Below, in pieces: positions 21,270 to 33,329 of a stretch of 64,000 nt of DNA. The position numbers were made by a program, and so were the translations under genes. The notes below the pieces were generated by a model. It had not been told where the DNA came from, ran no database searches, and was given only the letters and a program-made list of their open reading frames with translations. Source of the DNA: Ceratothoa steindachneri (lineage: Eukaryota; Arthropoda; Malacostraca; Isopoda; Cymothoidae); contig OZ018319.1 of the NCBI GenBank assembly GCA_963969495.1, forward strand, positions 208,280,247 to 208,344,246. The letters are read 5' to 3'. The number at the start of each line of letters is the position of its first letter. Positions within the stretch are counted from its first letter, which is position 1.

Positions 21270-24200
21270 TTAGGTCGCATGTTCCCGTGCCGGGTGGGGG
21301 AGGGGGGGCTACCCAAGACAGCGCAGCGCTTTCCTTCTGTTGCCTTACCTCGTTGTTTTTATTTGTTGTTCCTATTTTTAGCCTGTGTCTTAGCCTTTGT
21401 TCCTTTTTTATCTTTTTTATTTGTTATTTACAGTAATATTGTTATTTGTTTTTTAATCTAGCCTATTAGTAGGCTGTGGTGTGATTACGGCGACTTTTAC
21501 CCTAGGAGTCATTCGCCAGAGGGACTCCTAAAACCAAAACAAACCCGGTGAAGACTTGTTTTCTTTCATCACGAGGGGGTGTTCTTAATGCTTCATTGAC
21601 GTTTCGGGGTATTGCGGTTCTTGTGCATGGTACTAGCCTACCTGTTTGGAGTCGAGTGAACTTACTCAGCCTCCTCTTTAGGTGTGGGGGGGGGGGGAGA
21701 ACCATGACAGTGAATAAAAAATGTAACGAGAAATGACACCAATTCTGGGTGAAAAAAAAAACAAAAGAAGAATCACCAAAATTTGGTTTGAGGCCTAAAG
21801 GATTCACCATCTAATCAAGTACGTAAACCATCCTTTTCAATCAAATCTCTTTCACAATCTACACCAAGGGGGCTCAGACGTGGCCAAACAAAACTTTTCT
21901 CACTATTATCTTTCGTGAGTACAACCCCTAACCTCCAAATCACAGCAGTATCTAATGGAGATCAAAGATATATAAGTACAGCATCACAATAATCAAAATA
22001 AGCTTATTTATCCTGTGAAAATAAATTGATATTTTCCCTAAAAAATAAAGTGTACACATTTGTTGCTCGCTGGGAGAAAGAAATGGACGTGCCGTGGGCG
22101 GACTTTACCCTTTTAGCCATATGATGTGAAATTGGGCCCTTGAACGGTAAGATTCGAACCTCCCAATTTTGAAGGGTTAAGTCCGCTCACGAGATCGCCC
22201 CCCCCCCCCCCGAAAAAAAAACCCAATAAATAATTCTTGATTCAATTAAAGTGATAGTATAGATATTCAGGTAGATTCAGGACTAAGTACACACGCATGT
22301 TAGCTAAACGCATTCATACATATCTATGTGCGTGAATACGTGACGAACTCCCTAAAGTGCACAAAAAAGACAAGGGAAGAGAGGGGCGTTTGCGGACGAC
22401 CTGTCCGGGACAAATTGAATTGATGTCTGCCTATTAAATTTGACAAGGGTCGGCTATGACTCAATATAACTTTATAATTAAACTGCATATTAACAGGGTG
22501 CAATCTTATCGATCGGTGAATGCCACTGTGTCATCTCCTCCCCTTGGCACTGAGTGCCATGCCATCCCGGGGATGCGTCGAGGTAGGGAAAAAATGAAAT
22601 GAAGTCGCCAGTGATCATTGGGAGATTGCCAATTTTAATTTAAAAGTAATTAAAATGTGAGGGAGAAGGGGAAAGGGGAGACAGAGAGCATAGGTATATG
22701 ACGTTAAAGGATGGAGGAGTTGGAGTGCCTTGTAGGGTTCTGTATTAAGTTTAGGAAAGGATTTAGACTCCTGATATATTTGACACGGCTAAAATATGTT
22801 TAAGGCCAAATTTTTCGACGATTGGCATTAGATTAGATCTGTGTACTCCGACCAGCATTAGAAACTTCTAAGTCTATTGGTGTATGGTAAATATAAATAA
22901 ACTAATGACATATAATTAGTCTAGACTACTGCTCAACTAGTGGAGGATATGATATACCAATATTAACCAGAGTGGAACATGGTTCTTGTTTTACCAAACA
23001 AGAATTTACCATCATCGGGGGTCAATAAGATGGTCTGATGCAGCCTTTGGATCATCTTGGTCCATTTTATCCTTCGCAAGGTTGCTCCGAATCGGAGCGA
23101 ATTCAGATGCGTTACGTTCCTTTCCTTAATGGACATCATGTAATTTGCTTAGCTAATTCCATACCATTAAGCAAGACTCGTTCACACGTCTAAATCATCT
23201 AAGCAATGGCTTTATTCTTTTCAAAAATACAAGGAGATAAAACTAAACACTTTCCTATATCTATTCCAGGTCACTTCCACAATAGAAGGGTTAGTTGCTA
23301 ACACCCGACTCATAAAAAAAAAATCCCAGGCCAACACCGCCATACTATCAACTTCTCCTTTGTAATGGAAACCATTAACCAAATTTAAATTCAATAACTT
23401 CAGTTGTTTCCAAATAAACACTAATAATTTTCAACTTAACCTGTAAAAAATACCCCCGTACTCTCCCCCTTCATTAAAAAAAAACGTAGCTATTAATTAG
23501 CGCAAAACAAAAGTATACAAAATTATCCAGCTTGTAGCAACTTTGGTGTAATTAATGGGTTTGCCCTTAGCTTCGCTACAAAGCAGACCAATTTCTTTTC
23601 TCTGTACCTTTACTATTAGGCTCAATCGCCTGGGTGTGGACGTGAATCTGAATCAATTAAAGCGAGTCCATAGCGTTTGAATGTCTTTCGCCTCACCTCC
23701 TTGTCCGTTTGTTTCAGTCTCGCTTCATTTTGAACGCGCAAATTCGATTTGAATTAAAGAGAGGATTGGATTCAGGGGGGAGCCGAGCGATTGGTGTTGA
23801 TTATCGGGCCGAAAGAAAAAGACGGTTAATTAAAGAGAAATAATTGTTTCACAGAGAACAACGCTCAAGAAGAAACTCGTGCACACAAGTGCTCGTGTAG
23901 GTGTATGCAAGTCTCTAACTGGATTCACGATCATATTCGCGTGCGAATTCTTGACAGGTGAAATAAACAAGAGGAAGAGGCCCATCGCTGTCTCTACATA
24001 GGTTGCTTAAATCGCCCTAAAAGTATTTTGTAATTAAATTTAAAGCGATAACTAACGAGAGTATTCCAAGATATAGGAAGTGAGGGTAGGTGGAAAATAT
24101 ATAGGCTTACTTATATCATTAATCTCCACTATTTCAATTTAGTTAGGCAAATGATGTCGAAAATAACTACAGGATTAACATACACACACATCCGTGTGTG

Positions 24201-24285
24201 TTTGTGCCCGAGACTATAAATAAAATAGAATGAAATTAGTAAAAATATAATAGGATTAGTCTTATATTCATGCTGCGTTATTAAT
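21270..24285. other. no recognised gene; one hairpin with B-box-like site
   Basis: At 22095-22192 GTGGGCGGACTTTACCCTT returns inverted as AAGGGTTAAGTCCGCTCAC. The loop, on the minus strand, has GGTTCGAATC, which fits a pol III B box, but no tRNA fold closes around it. Elsewhere only short ORFs and homopolymer runs are seen. Confidence 0.4.
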
Positions 24286-24289
24286 TGAC

Positions 24290-24650
24290 CTACTTTCGGT
24301 GTTGGGTTGCCAGCTATTTGGAAATTGACCGACTATTTTGAAATTGACCTACTTTCCGTGTTGGGTTGCCAGCTATTTTGAATTTGACCGACTATTTTGA
24401 AATTGACTTAATATTTTAAAATTGACATACTATTTTGAAATTGACCTACTATGAAATTGACCTACTTTCCGTGTTGGGTTGCCAGCTATTTTGAAATTAA
24501 CCTATAATGAAATTGACCAACTTTCCGTGTTTGGTTGCCAGCTATTTGGAAATTGACCGACTGTTTTGAAATTGAAATACTCTTTTGAAATAGACCTACT
24601 ATGATGTTGACCGACTTTCCTAATTGGGTTGCGAGCTATTTTGAAATGTA
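24290..24650. repeat. minisatellite, complex units
   Basis: Tandem, shuffled repeats built from two phrases: GTTGGGTTGCCAGCTATTT and GAAATTGACCTACT. The larger period is near 60 bases and the shorter phrase repeats at about 18-20 bases within it. Confidence 0.85.
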
Positions 24651-24962
24651 GCATTGTACTCACGGCTGTTGTAAAGTGTTATGTAAAAAAGGCAAAAAGG
24701 GAAGAATCATTATCAAAGGATTCTAAAAAAGAAACCCCACAAAAGCGTATTTGGAAAGGGGGACTTCCAAGCATACTAAAATAAGGCTTCGTCTATTCCT
24801 GACTCCATCGTCTACAGCTCATTTTCGAATATACAGGGTGATCACTGCTCCGCCCCCTCCCCGCAAATGGACCGTGTTTGAGGAGGAAATTCTCAATAAT
24901 CATAGCAGCTCGAGACATGAAATAAAAACAAATGAAAGATGAATTCTAAATCTATAAATACT

Positions 24963-25354
24963 AGGAGTTGGGCGGTCCTCTACATTAGTCCGCTACTCTG
25001 CTACTTGCGAACTCTCTAAATGGTAGCGGAGTAGCGGAAGCGGTTTTATAAGCAAAAAGTAGCGGAGTAGTGGTAGCGGACTAAAAAATCAAAACCGCTA
25101 CCGCTACCTATTTTAAGTTTATTTACAATAAAACTTCTAATTTTGGATGTAATAGACAGTAATTGTCCTTGAAATATATTAAAAAACAGCGAAAAGCTGT
25201 TTGGGGGGCAGCGCTTTACAATAAAAAGTAGCAATAGCGGAGTAGCGGGTAGCGGTTTCGTGATTTTGAAAAAGTAGCGGTGGGGTTTCAGCTAGCCAGG
25301 GTAGCGGAGTAGTGGATAGCGGTTTCAAAAATTTGGTAGCGGTGCCCACCTCTG
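24963..25354. mobile_element. hAT-type MITE with GTAGCGG internal repeats
   Basis: It is flanked by exact 8-bp repeats TAAATACT (24955-24962 and 25355-25362). The tips are AGGAGTTGGGCGG and, inverted, GGTGCCCACCTCTG, a loosely matching inverted repeat. The element interrupts element A precisely between CTATAAATACT and its continuation, as the uninterrupted copy near 19080 shows. The interior holds a dozen or so copies of GTAGCGG or its complement, clustered towards both ends, like the subterminal transposase-binding sites of hAT elements. It has no coding capacity. Confidence 0.8.
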
Positions 25355-25559
25355 TAAATACTTATACTTTGTAAAAATCGTCTTAAAGTCATTTAATGAG
25401 TCAATTAGCCTTTTTAAATAATAATGTAAATCAAATGTTTTATTTCTTTAATTGTTCTGCTATGAAGCGGAAATAAAGAACAAAATTGAAAAGGCAATTT
25501 CATAATGGAAGTCAAGATTACAGGCTGTTATTGACCATAAAGGATGGCATATTGAACCA

Positions 25560-25730
25560 TTCATTAAAATTTAAATTTAGGTCTTAAATTTCGTTAGAAT
25601 CGGCCGAATAGTTATGTGGATATTGCCAAAAAACTCATTGAAAAGTAAAATGGTTACCATCCAACCGACCAACCGACCTCAGACATAGTAACTTATAGAG
25701 TCGCGTCCACGCAATAAAAACACCTAAGGG
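25560..25730 (+). repeat. element B fragment
   Basis: Carries TTCGTTAGAATCGGCCGAAT, ATTGCCAAAAAACTC and an ACCGACC-rich stretch, matching the copy at 6320-6420 closely. Confidence 0.75.
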
Positions 25731-25864
25731 TCACATTAAATGGGAAAGACGGGAGGTGTCGAACCACAAAAGACAACAGATCTGCAAATTATAATATTGT
25801 TTTATGCTTTTTCTAAACTTTGCAAACGTAACTTTGCCACAAGAAAGAAAGAAAATCTGGAATG

Positions 25865-26945
25865 CGCAAATGGTCGAGCAGCGCTTCTCAAACCTTTGCC
25901 ACAAGAAGTAAAGAAAATCTAGAGTGCGCAAATGGTCGAGCAGCGCTTCTCAAACTTTTGCCACAAGAAGGAAAGAAAATCTGGAGAGCGCAAATGGTCG
26001 AGCAGCGCTTCTCAAACCTTTGCCACAAGAAGGAAAGAAAATCTGGAGTGCGCAAATGGTCGAGCAGCGCTTCTCAAACCTTTGCCACAAGAAAGAAAGA
26101 AAATCTGGAGAGCGCAAATGGTCGAGCAGCGCTTCTCAAACCTTTGCCACAAGAAGGAAAGAAAATCTGGAGAGCGCAAATGGGCGAGCAGCGCTTCTCA
26201 AACCTTTGCCACAAGAAGGAAAGAAAATCTGGAGAGCGCAAATGGTCGAGCAGCGCTTCTCAAACCTTTGCCACAAGAAGGAAAGAAAATCTAGAGTGCG
26301 CAAATGGTTGAGCAGCGCTTCTCAAACCTTTGTCACAAGAAGGAAAGAAAATCTGGAGAGCGCAAATGGTCGAGCAGCGCTTTTCAAACCTTTGCCACGA
26401 GAAGGAAAGAAAATCTGGAGTGCGCAAATGGTTGAGCAGCGCTTCTCAAACCTTTGTCACAAGAAGGAAAGAAAATCTGGAGAGCGCAAATGGTTGAGCA
26501 GCGCTTCTCAAACCTTTGCCACAAGAAGGAAAGAAAATCTGGAGTGCGCAAATGGTTGAGCAGCGCTTCTCAAACCTTTGTCACAAGAAGGAAAGAAAAT
26601 CTGGAGAGCGCAAATGGGCGAGCAGCGCTTCTCAAACCTTTGCCACAAGAAGGAAAGAAAATCTGGAGTGCGCAAATGGTTGAGCAGCGCTTCTCAAACC
26701 TTTGTCACAAGAGGGAAAGAAAATCTGGAGAGCGCAAATGGTCGAGCAGCGCTTCTCAAACACTTGCCACAAGAAGGAAAGAAAATCTAGAGTGCGCAAA
26801 TGGGCGAGCAGCGCTTCTCAAGCCTTTGTCACAAGAAGGAAAGAAAATCTGGAGAGCGCAAATGGTTGAGCAGCGCTTCTCAAACCTTTGTCACAAGAAG
26901 GAAAGAAAATCTGGAGAGCGCAATTGGTCGAGCAGTACTTCTTAA
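25865..26945 (+). repeat. 62-bp minisatellite, about 17 copies
   Basis: The unit runs GCGCAAATGGTCGAGCAGCG, CTTCTCAAACCTTTGCCACA, AGAAGGAAAGAAAATCTGGA plus two bases. Copies differ at few sites (GTCG/GTTG/GGCG, GCCAC/GTCAC, GGAGAG/GGAGTG), and variant combinations recur, suggesting block duplication. The unit lacks stops on the + strand in all frames, and 62 is not a multiple of 3, so three overlapping ORFs of about 120-211 codons arise. No start context, splice site or domain supports translation. Confidence 0.95.
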
Positions 26946-27198
26946 ACCTTAGCCACACGGACCCAATTATATCCCAGGGATCAGAATGTTATTTCTCCTC
27001 GCTCCAATGTGTACATTCCAAATAATTTTTGTATTTTAATACATTTCCTTGGATTATTGCAAAAAAAGGAGTTTTGCAGCTTTAACAACATTAGAAAATG
27101 TGATCCCATAGATTATGTACAATGCCCCCCTTGGTTGAAGAACCCTTGGACTCGAGGGAATACGGTCGGTGTCCATCGTGTGATAATTCCATAACAAG

Positions 27199-27349
27199 TG
27201 TTCTCCTTGGCAAAAGAAGTGACCAACCTGCACCCGGGAACTATGGATAAGATACAGAGACTGGAAGAAGAGGAGAGGAAACTTGTCGCTCTCCTCGAGA
27301 GAAGAGTCAAAAGAACCTGCGCCCAAATGCTTGAAAGTACGAACTAAGA
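27199..27349 (+). other. short coding-like stretch of unknown origin
   Basis: One frame reads without stop as KEVTNLHPGTMDKIQRLEEE, then ERKLVALLERRVKRTCAQML and a stop. The Glu/Leu/Arg pattern suggests a charged amphipathic helix. It has no ATG of its own upstream, no clear splice acceptor and no relative that I recognise. It could be transposon debris or chance. Confidence 0.2.
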
Positions 27350-28600
27350 GGAAGAAAAGTTGCGGGATTAAATAAAACCTGGATGTTTCAAAGACGAGTC
27401 AATACTCTTTGAGCCCCGCTCTGATATGGCCTGTTTATCTAATATTTTAATTCGTCATAATCTTTTTGTTTCCTTTGCTCTCCCTCCACCCTCTCTCTGT
27501 ATCTTTCTTCTCTCTCTCTCTCGGCATTATCTTAGCGATCATGTCTAAACTTAATTGAGTTTATTAATACCTGATGTGAAATTCCATTATCAAAGGCAAC
27601 CTTATTTCATTATTATAATTGATTTCGATCTTTCGTCTCCGTCCTCACAACAGAGGCAAATTAAACCTAGCAAAGTCTCCCTATTTTCTATTAATGCCTT
27701 TTCCGCGCTCGCCACCCCGCTCCCTCGTTTATGCGGATGCGTTATGAATGTTTCGGACGGACACTCGCTCGTGTAGGCCAAATCAATGCGCATAGCCACG
27801 GATAAAGTGATCTTTGAGTACTCTTAACTAAAAGCGGTGTGTTAAATATCATAAATAACCGTCGGTGCCATTGTGACCCCATACTTTTGTTGTTTTTGAT
27901 TGAAAAGAAAACTTATTCGAGGCAAACATGGGAAGAATAACTTGAATTTCGTATAAGTTACAAGCTGACGATATGAGGTTCATTTACATGCATATGTGTA
28001 ACACAATCAAAGAAAATTTCTTTTTAGAACTAATGTGGATCACATATATGCGAGAAATAAGTTAGATGGAATCTATTCATTACTGGTGTTTAAATTCTGC
28101 TCGCAAACAAGGACTACTTTTTGAGGCGGAAAATTACTTCTCTTGATCGAGGAGTCAAGAAAACTCGCATCGACAACTGATTTGTCGCGATAATTACAAA
28201 ATTACAGTGTAATGAAGACCTTAAGGTTTCCTCGGGTCCAGTCCAAAAGAGGTAAGAAAGGAAAGGACGGCAAAGTTGGTGTAAAAAAGTGTATAACTTG
28301 AGTATCAGTAATATACATTTTGGATTCTTAGTAAGACTTTATGTGAATAATATTTGCCGAGTCTATTCTTAGACATTGAGGCGCTTTCAACAAATGTTCG
28401 AGTCTGTGGTCGTCAGCTCGGAGGCAAGCGATAAGCGATCGAGCGCAAATGTATTAAACATGAACTTAAATCAAAGTAGTTGCCATTATTAATGGCAATG
28501 CTCCCCCAGGCGCTTGAATTAGGCGGTCAATGTCTGACTTTTTATTTAAATCTCCTGGCAACTGCTTGCATGGGCATAAGTCACCATAATCAAAACATTA
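27350..28600. other. no recognised feature
   Basis: AT-rich DNA with a short CT-rich stretch at 27480-27530; no motif-bearing ORF. Confidence 0.4.
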
Positions 28601-28639
28601 TGAAAAGAAAAGAAAATCTACCAAGAACCCATGAAAGGC

Positions 28640-28945
28640 AAAAGAAAAAGGCGTCCTCCTCCGGTTTCCTAACATCCAGCTATGCCCCCAATAACTATAT
28701 TCACTGGAGAAAGACAGCCTCCTCACCTGATTCGAAAATTTCATACCCAGGTATGCACGAACCCGTCCCCGAGTACAAGGGACAATGCTTCAAGTCCCCG
28801 CTCATCCCAGTACCGGCACAGGTAACGTCCGCAAAGATCCCCAGGGCTGGGACACTCAACAATAATGTGCCAGAGAGTCTGCGGGGGACACGTAGTCGTT
28901 GCAGTAAGGTCCAGGGGAACGCTCCATTCATGGCATTGCTTCCCC
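28640..28945 (-). pseudogene. LINE-B-like 3' fragment
   Basis: The minus strand reads CPPQTLWHIIVECPSPGDLC then GRYLCRYWDERG, matching in position and wording the end of the LINE at 20165-21262 (VPQTIRYILVECPLV). Frame changes upstream break the fragment. Only the C-terminal zinc-motif region and some following sequence survive. The 176-codon + strand ORF over the same DNA is a shadow. Confidence 0.6.
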
Positions 28946-29510
28946 CCGCGAGTGTATCCGATTCGGAGACGACAAAAGCTGATTATGGGAAATCAGTTGG
29001 TTTCAATTAAAAATAAGCTTTGCTATCAAATTCCACCCCTGCCATGCCTTTTAATGAGATGATGTTATCGAAATAAGGGATAATTCGAGGATGGAAGGAT
29101 ATGAAAGATATGCGAGAGAACTTTCCATCTTGGTTCATTAATTGTTTATTTGGTTACACGACCCACCACGAGGTTAGATAATCAAGAAGAATTAATCTCG
29201 TTTCCTGCCGCTATCGATAAAAGTTTCCTAATTAGAAGCTTAAAATGACTATATATTCATAACTACTTTCAAATAGTTTATAAACTAGAATTGAAATAGT
29301 TTACAGGCCTCTAGAAGGCTGTTTTGTACCGGGTAGTCAAAAGGCCACCAATTTCGTGGCAAACTGATATTTTGAATCAAGTTTCTATGCAAATGAAACA
29401 TTAAAAATATTAAATCTTTTTGAAGGGATGAAGAAAAGTCATAGTATTAAGAACAATATGTGTTCCTCTACTTCTCTTAGTGTACATTTAAAGGTTATAT
29501 ATGTATATGA

Positions 29511-29639
29511 GAAGTAGCACGTGAGTAGAGTAATAATTGCAGAAAATCCCGCAGGAAAAATGAAAAGCAGATTCCAAGTACTTTCTAACTTTGTTCAGTT
29601 CATTCTCAAGGAATACATAAAGAATTAATTTACAAGAAT

Positions 29640-29640
<1 letters not shown>
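29511..29640 (+). repeat. element H, single arm
   Basis: Order: GTAGCACGTGAG, TCCCGCAGGAAAAATGAAAAG, TTCCAAGTACTTTC, GAACTTTG-like, TCAAGGAAT. It matches the right arm (inverted) at 11571-11711 and the segment at 56302-56430. It is followed immediately by an AT array. Confidence 0.7.

Positions 29641-29732
<92 letters not shown>
29641..29732. repeat. (AT)n then (GT)n microsatellite
   Basis: About 35 AT units and 11 GT units. Confidence 0.97.
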
Positions 29733-29739
29733 TAGGCAC

Positions 29740-32395
29740 ATTCTTTTGCTTTTAATTATCTGACTCTCGGCGGCGGCTCCGTACCTCAAATTAACGGATA
29801 CAGAACCGAGGGGAAAACGCGAAGGGAAACTGCCCCTCTCTCACTTTCCCCCTCTGGGCAATCCACAAGAAAAGAATTACCCTCGCACCGCCCTCACGCA
29901 ATTCCCCTCACCTACTCTGGACCCCTTTGTGTTCTTGCAGAGGTGTTTATTATGCCCCACTGCGCCGTCCCCTCTCTCAACCCGTTGCCTTGGCAACTCA
30001 TCGCAGTGGCTGATCTCGCTGCTATTAATGTTTCTTGCATATCTTAATAGATGACGGTGGCCTCTACATGTGAATGCGCGCCGTGTGGCCTCTGGGTAGC
30101 TTCCTTCCCTTGCTCTTTCCCCTTCTCTTCCCTCATTGACACCCCCCCCACTCGACTGTGACACCCCCCACCCCCTTCATCCGCTTCCCGGGCCTTAATT
30201 AATAATAAACTGGTCTCCTTTTTGGGCCGTCAATAGAACGGCGATGAAAGACCGAATCGGCTCCACTTATTTCGCGGTTCTCCTTTTTAATGAAGAACCT
30301 GAGCCTTAATTAGAAGCTTAATCATTAGCACTACTCGCGCCTGCGTGTGAACGGCATTCCGTATACATACACATGCATACGTGGATACGCGACCCGTTCA
30401 CAAACATGCAGGTATGCGAGGCGGATACGTTCCAGTATTATCCTCTGTGTTCTTCGAAGGGCTTGATGGTGCTCGGTTTGATGTAGGTCATTTGCAATAA
30501 GTGCAAAGAACGGGACAATACTGAGTATTCTGGCATACACACGTTTTATTATCACTTTGTCTCCTTCCATCCTCTATTACCCCTGGGATATCAATTTTCT
30601 TTGTACAAATTATGTCGGAAACTGATTCCTTTCTCGGAACCATAACGAGGCTGGCTACAATTTCCTTTTAAACTAATGACCTCTTCGCGTGTTGTCCGAC
30701 CGCAAATTTGCATCCGAGATGAGGCTTTTTACGTGTTCTTAAGTCGCTAGCTCTAATTCTAATGTATCTTATTTTTTTCCCAAGTTCACCTCACGAATGT
30801 GTTCCGCCTGATGGTAGAGAATCTAATTTTGCCTTATTCGAAGGATGGTTCGATATTGTCTTATAAAGTTTTAGAACATTTGTTTTTGATAATTTAGTTT
30901 CGCTAAATTCAAATAATGGCATATTTTCAAGTAACCGTAATCTAAAACATCCCTTGCATTTAGCCACTAGCCATTATATCGGTATGTCTGCGTGAGGCGC
31001 CTCATTTATGGCAAGCGAGTGATTGTATCGAGCAGATAGATCTATGAGCCTTCGAAAGATGTTTCTATTGGTTATTTTGAACTCTATATTTGCCGCTACA
31101 GTATACGGGAGATTTCACCCATTCTTGAACCCACGTTATGTTAAAATTGCCATTTAAGCAGCTGTGTAAACGCATACCGCGACTGCATACATTGGAGTTT
31201 AACCCAGATTTGGAACGAATTATTGGAATTCCAGAAAGCAACCAAACCCGTGTACTTTTTACCATTAACACTCGCATTGTTGTTTCTTCAGAAGGGTATT
31301 GGTTTTAGCTAAATATCATTACTCCATCATAGTCACTCTATATCATTAGGATAACGTGAGAAGGGAGTTACGGCTTAAGTAAACATTAAGAGTTGGGTGA
31401 TCCCTTTTTAAAGCTTCTACACACGTTATTTCACAGCTGCATCAACAATTTTTGTGTCCATCCAACTGCACTCGAAAAAGATTGGCTAAGTAGTAAATCC
31501 AATCGAGTCTTACCGAAGGTGAATTGTAATTTCCTGATCTATAAATTTTTGCACGAACAACAATCGTTTGATTACCACTCTGACAATGCAATTGAGTTTA
31601 AGCATTTACTTTCACTTTTTCTGCGTGGTGATTGAAAAGGAAACTTTATGGACACAAGGAGTTTGTATCGTCTTTGCGACCAGGAAAAGGCCAAATGTCA
31701 ATACTAATATATTTTTGATCTTTCAAACAGTACAAACTCTACTCAAATCATTTATATATGAGTGACAAAATTTGATACTTTCAGTATTTCCTACCTACCA
31801 CTAGCATTTTGGTGGATGTTTCATCATTGTTTCATTCCCGCTCAAGGTTTTGCTTTCCATACGAGTCCCTTGTTTCTGTTTGTTTCTAACGCAAGTTCTT
31901 GGTTTCACTTTAGTGGTGCTTATCTCATTCTCGTCTTCTGTTTGCATCTCACTTTTGTTATTTTTACTATTTTTACCTTCGTGAGATGCTCACTTACGTC
32001 TTGGAAATAAGGATCGTCTGAGTTCGCCGCATTTTGCTTTTCAAATGAGGTCGCTGCAATGTGGGAACTTGTTCTTGAGTCTGGCTATTGAGAATTTGCG
32101 CTCTGCAGATCCTTAGGAGATTAGTTCATTACTTGGAGGGAATTTTGCATACATTCTCATGCCCCTTCAATGCATTCTATCCGAAACCATTTTTTTTTTC
32201 AAAACTTGCGCCAAAGGTTACTTCGATTCTTTGGCACATATTCTTATAAGTAATTGCAAATCTCTATTGCTCCAAGTAGTTTCCCTCGATGATTAGTCGG
32301 CTCATGCACCTTTAATATATTTTCACTTTCTCAAATTTCAGCCCTTTCTTTTCGAACTTTTTTCAAACATTTGCTTTGATGATTCCTTCGTTGTT
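29740..32395. other. no recognised gene
   Basis: At 31145-31300 the + strand is open as LCKRIPRLHTLEFNPDLERI, then IGIPESNQTRVLFTINTRIV, which reads like protein but matches nothing I can name. The rest shows only short ORFs. Confidence 0.35.
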
Positions 32396-32398
32396 TTT

Positions 32399-32401
<3 letters not shown>

Positions 32402-32473
<72 letters not shown>
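32402..32473. repeat. (CT)n microsatellite
   Basis: About 36 CT units. Confidence 0.97.
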
Positions 32474-32476
<3 letters not shown>

Positions 32477-33124
32477 CCTATACCTAATTATTATATCGTC
32501 AGGAACCGGTCTAAAAGTACCTCTTAAGCATGAGCCAACAGGTCTTTGTGGTATTCTATTTTTTACTCTTTATGATCCACGTTCTTTCTATGTCTCTCAC
32601 ACGCCTACACCCACACACTGTAGCTAGAAACACTTTGCTTGAGAAGTTGTGTATAGAGTTTCCTTGCCCCTACTCACTAGTTTCTTTCGCTTTGGGTTCT
32701 AGTGGCTGTTTATTTTGCATGAATGATGAAAAACTTTTAGCATTTTGCATTAATAATGCGATCCGACTTTGTCGGGCATTATTTGCCTCGTCTTAATTAA
32801 CTGAGTGCTTCTTATGGAAATGAAGGGAAAACGTTGACGAACGTCCAATTAACAGCTTGGAAAGTACGGCAAAATAGTCTACTCGTTGTAGCCATGATTA
32901 TTCGATCGTGCTTCGTACTGGTCCTTGATTATGTGAGATTACACCTCGTGACGCGTATGATAGTGTGCGGTTGGGGAATTTGTGGCATTCATGCAGTGTG
33001 AATGAAGGTTCTTGGGTTTGGCGAGAGAGGGGAGAAGTAGCGGTAACTAAGGAAGGTAGTGACTTTCGATGTGAAAAAGTATTCACCATTAGAGAAAAGG
33101 AAGTTGGAGTAATTCAAGTGTGGT

Positions 33125-33320
33125 ATTTTCCTCATGGTCATCACTCAAAATTAAACACAAACCAATGCCCAACTGCTCCAGTTGCAACCAAGAACCACAC
33201 ACAGCTCAACACATATTTACAACATACCCAATAAATGCACAGTAAAGACCACATCTACTGTTACACTAAGTTCGTCGAGGCTGCGGACCTATTGAAACTA
33301 GAGTATGGAGGACTAGAAGA
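33125..33320 (+). pseudogene. possible LINE C-terminal debris
   Basis: The sequence CACACACAGCTCAACACATA and its surroundings parallel CACAACTCAACACATTTTCA at about 48620 and a weaker match near 39620. At 48.6 kb the frame DTTQHIFTCSTHRQLTRNLL recalls the H/C zinc tail of LINE proteins followed by LWE-type residues. Frames are broken everywhere, so assignment is tentative. Confidence 0.3.
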
Positions 33321-33329
33321 GCTTTGATT

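Larger units (their letters stand above)
24832..26998 (+). repeat. element A, copy 2, expanded by nested insertions
   Basis: It starts TACAGGGTGATC, contains the same ordered blocks as 18965-19275 and ends with CACACGGACCCAATTAT. Three additions separate the blocks: a hAT MITE (24963-25354), an element B piece (about 25560-25730) and the 62-bp array (25865-26945), whose unit includes element A's own AAATGGTCGAGCAGCGCTTC block. Confidence 0.75.

Noticed and set aside
22095..22192. Possible tRNA or SINE head (B box GGTTCGAATC, minus strand)
   Set aside because: No acceptor or anticodon arm can be drawn; the hairpin pairing conflicts with a tRNA fold.
25924..26559. 211-codon ORF as a tandem-repeat protein gene
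   Set aside because: All three + strand frames are open because the 62-bp unit lacks stops; no start or promoter evidence.
25865..26945. Array considered as CRISPR-like
   Set aside because: Units are contiguous 62-mers with no unique spacers, in a eukaryotic genome.
28480..29010. 176-codon + strand ORF as a host gene
   Set aside because: The minus strand carries recognisable LINE C-terminal motifs over the same bases.
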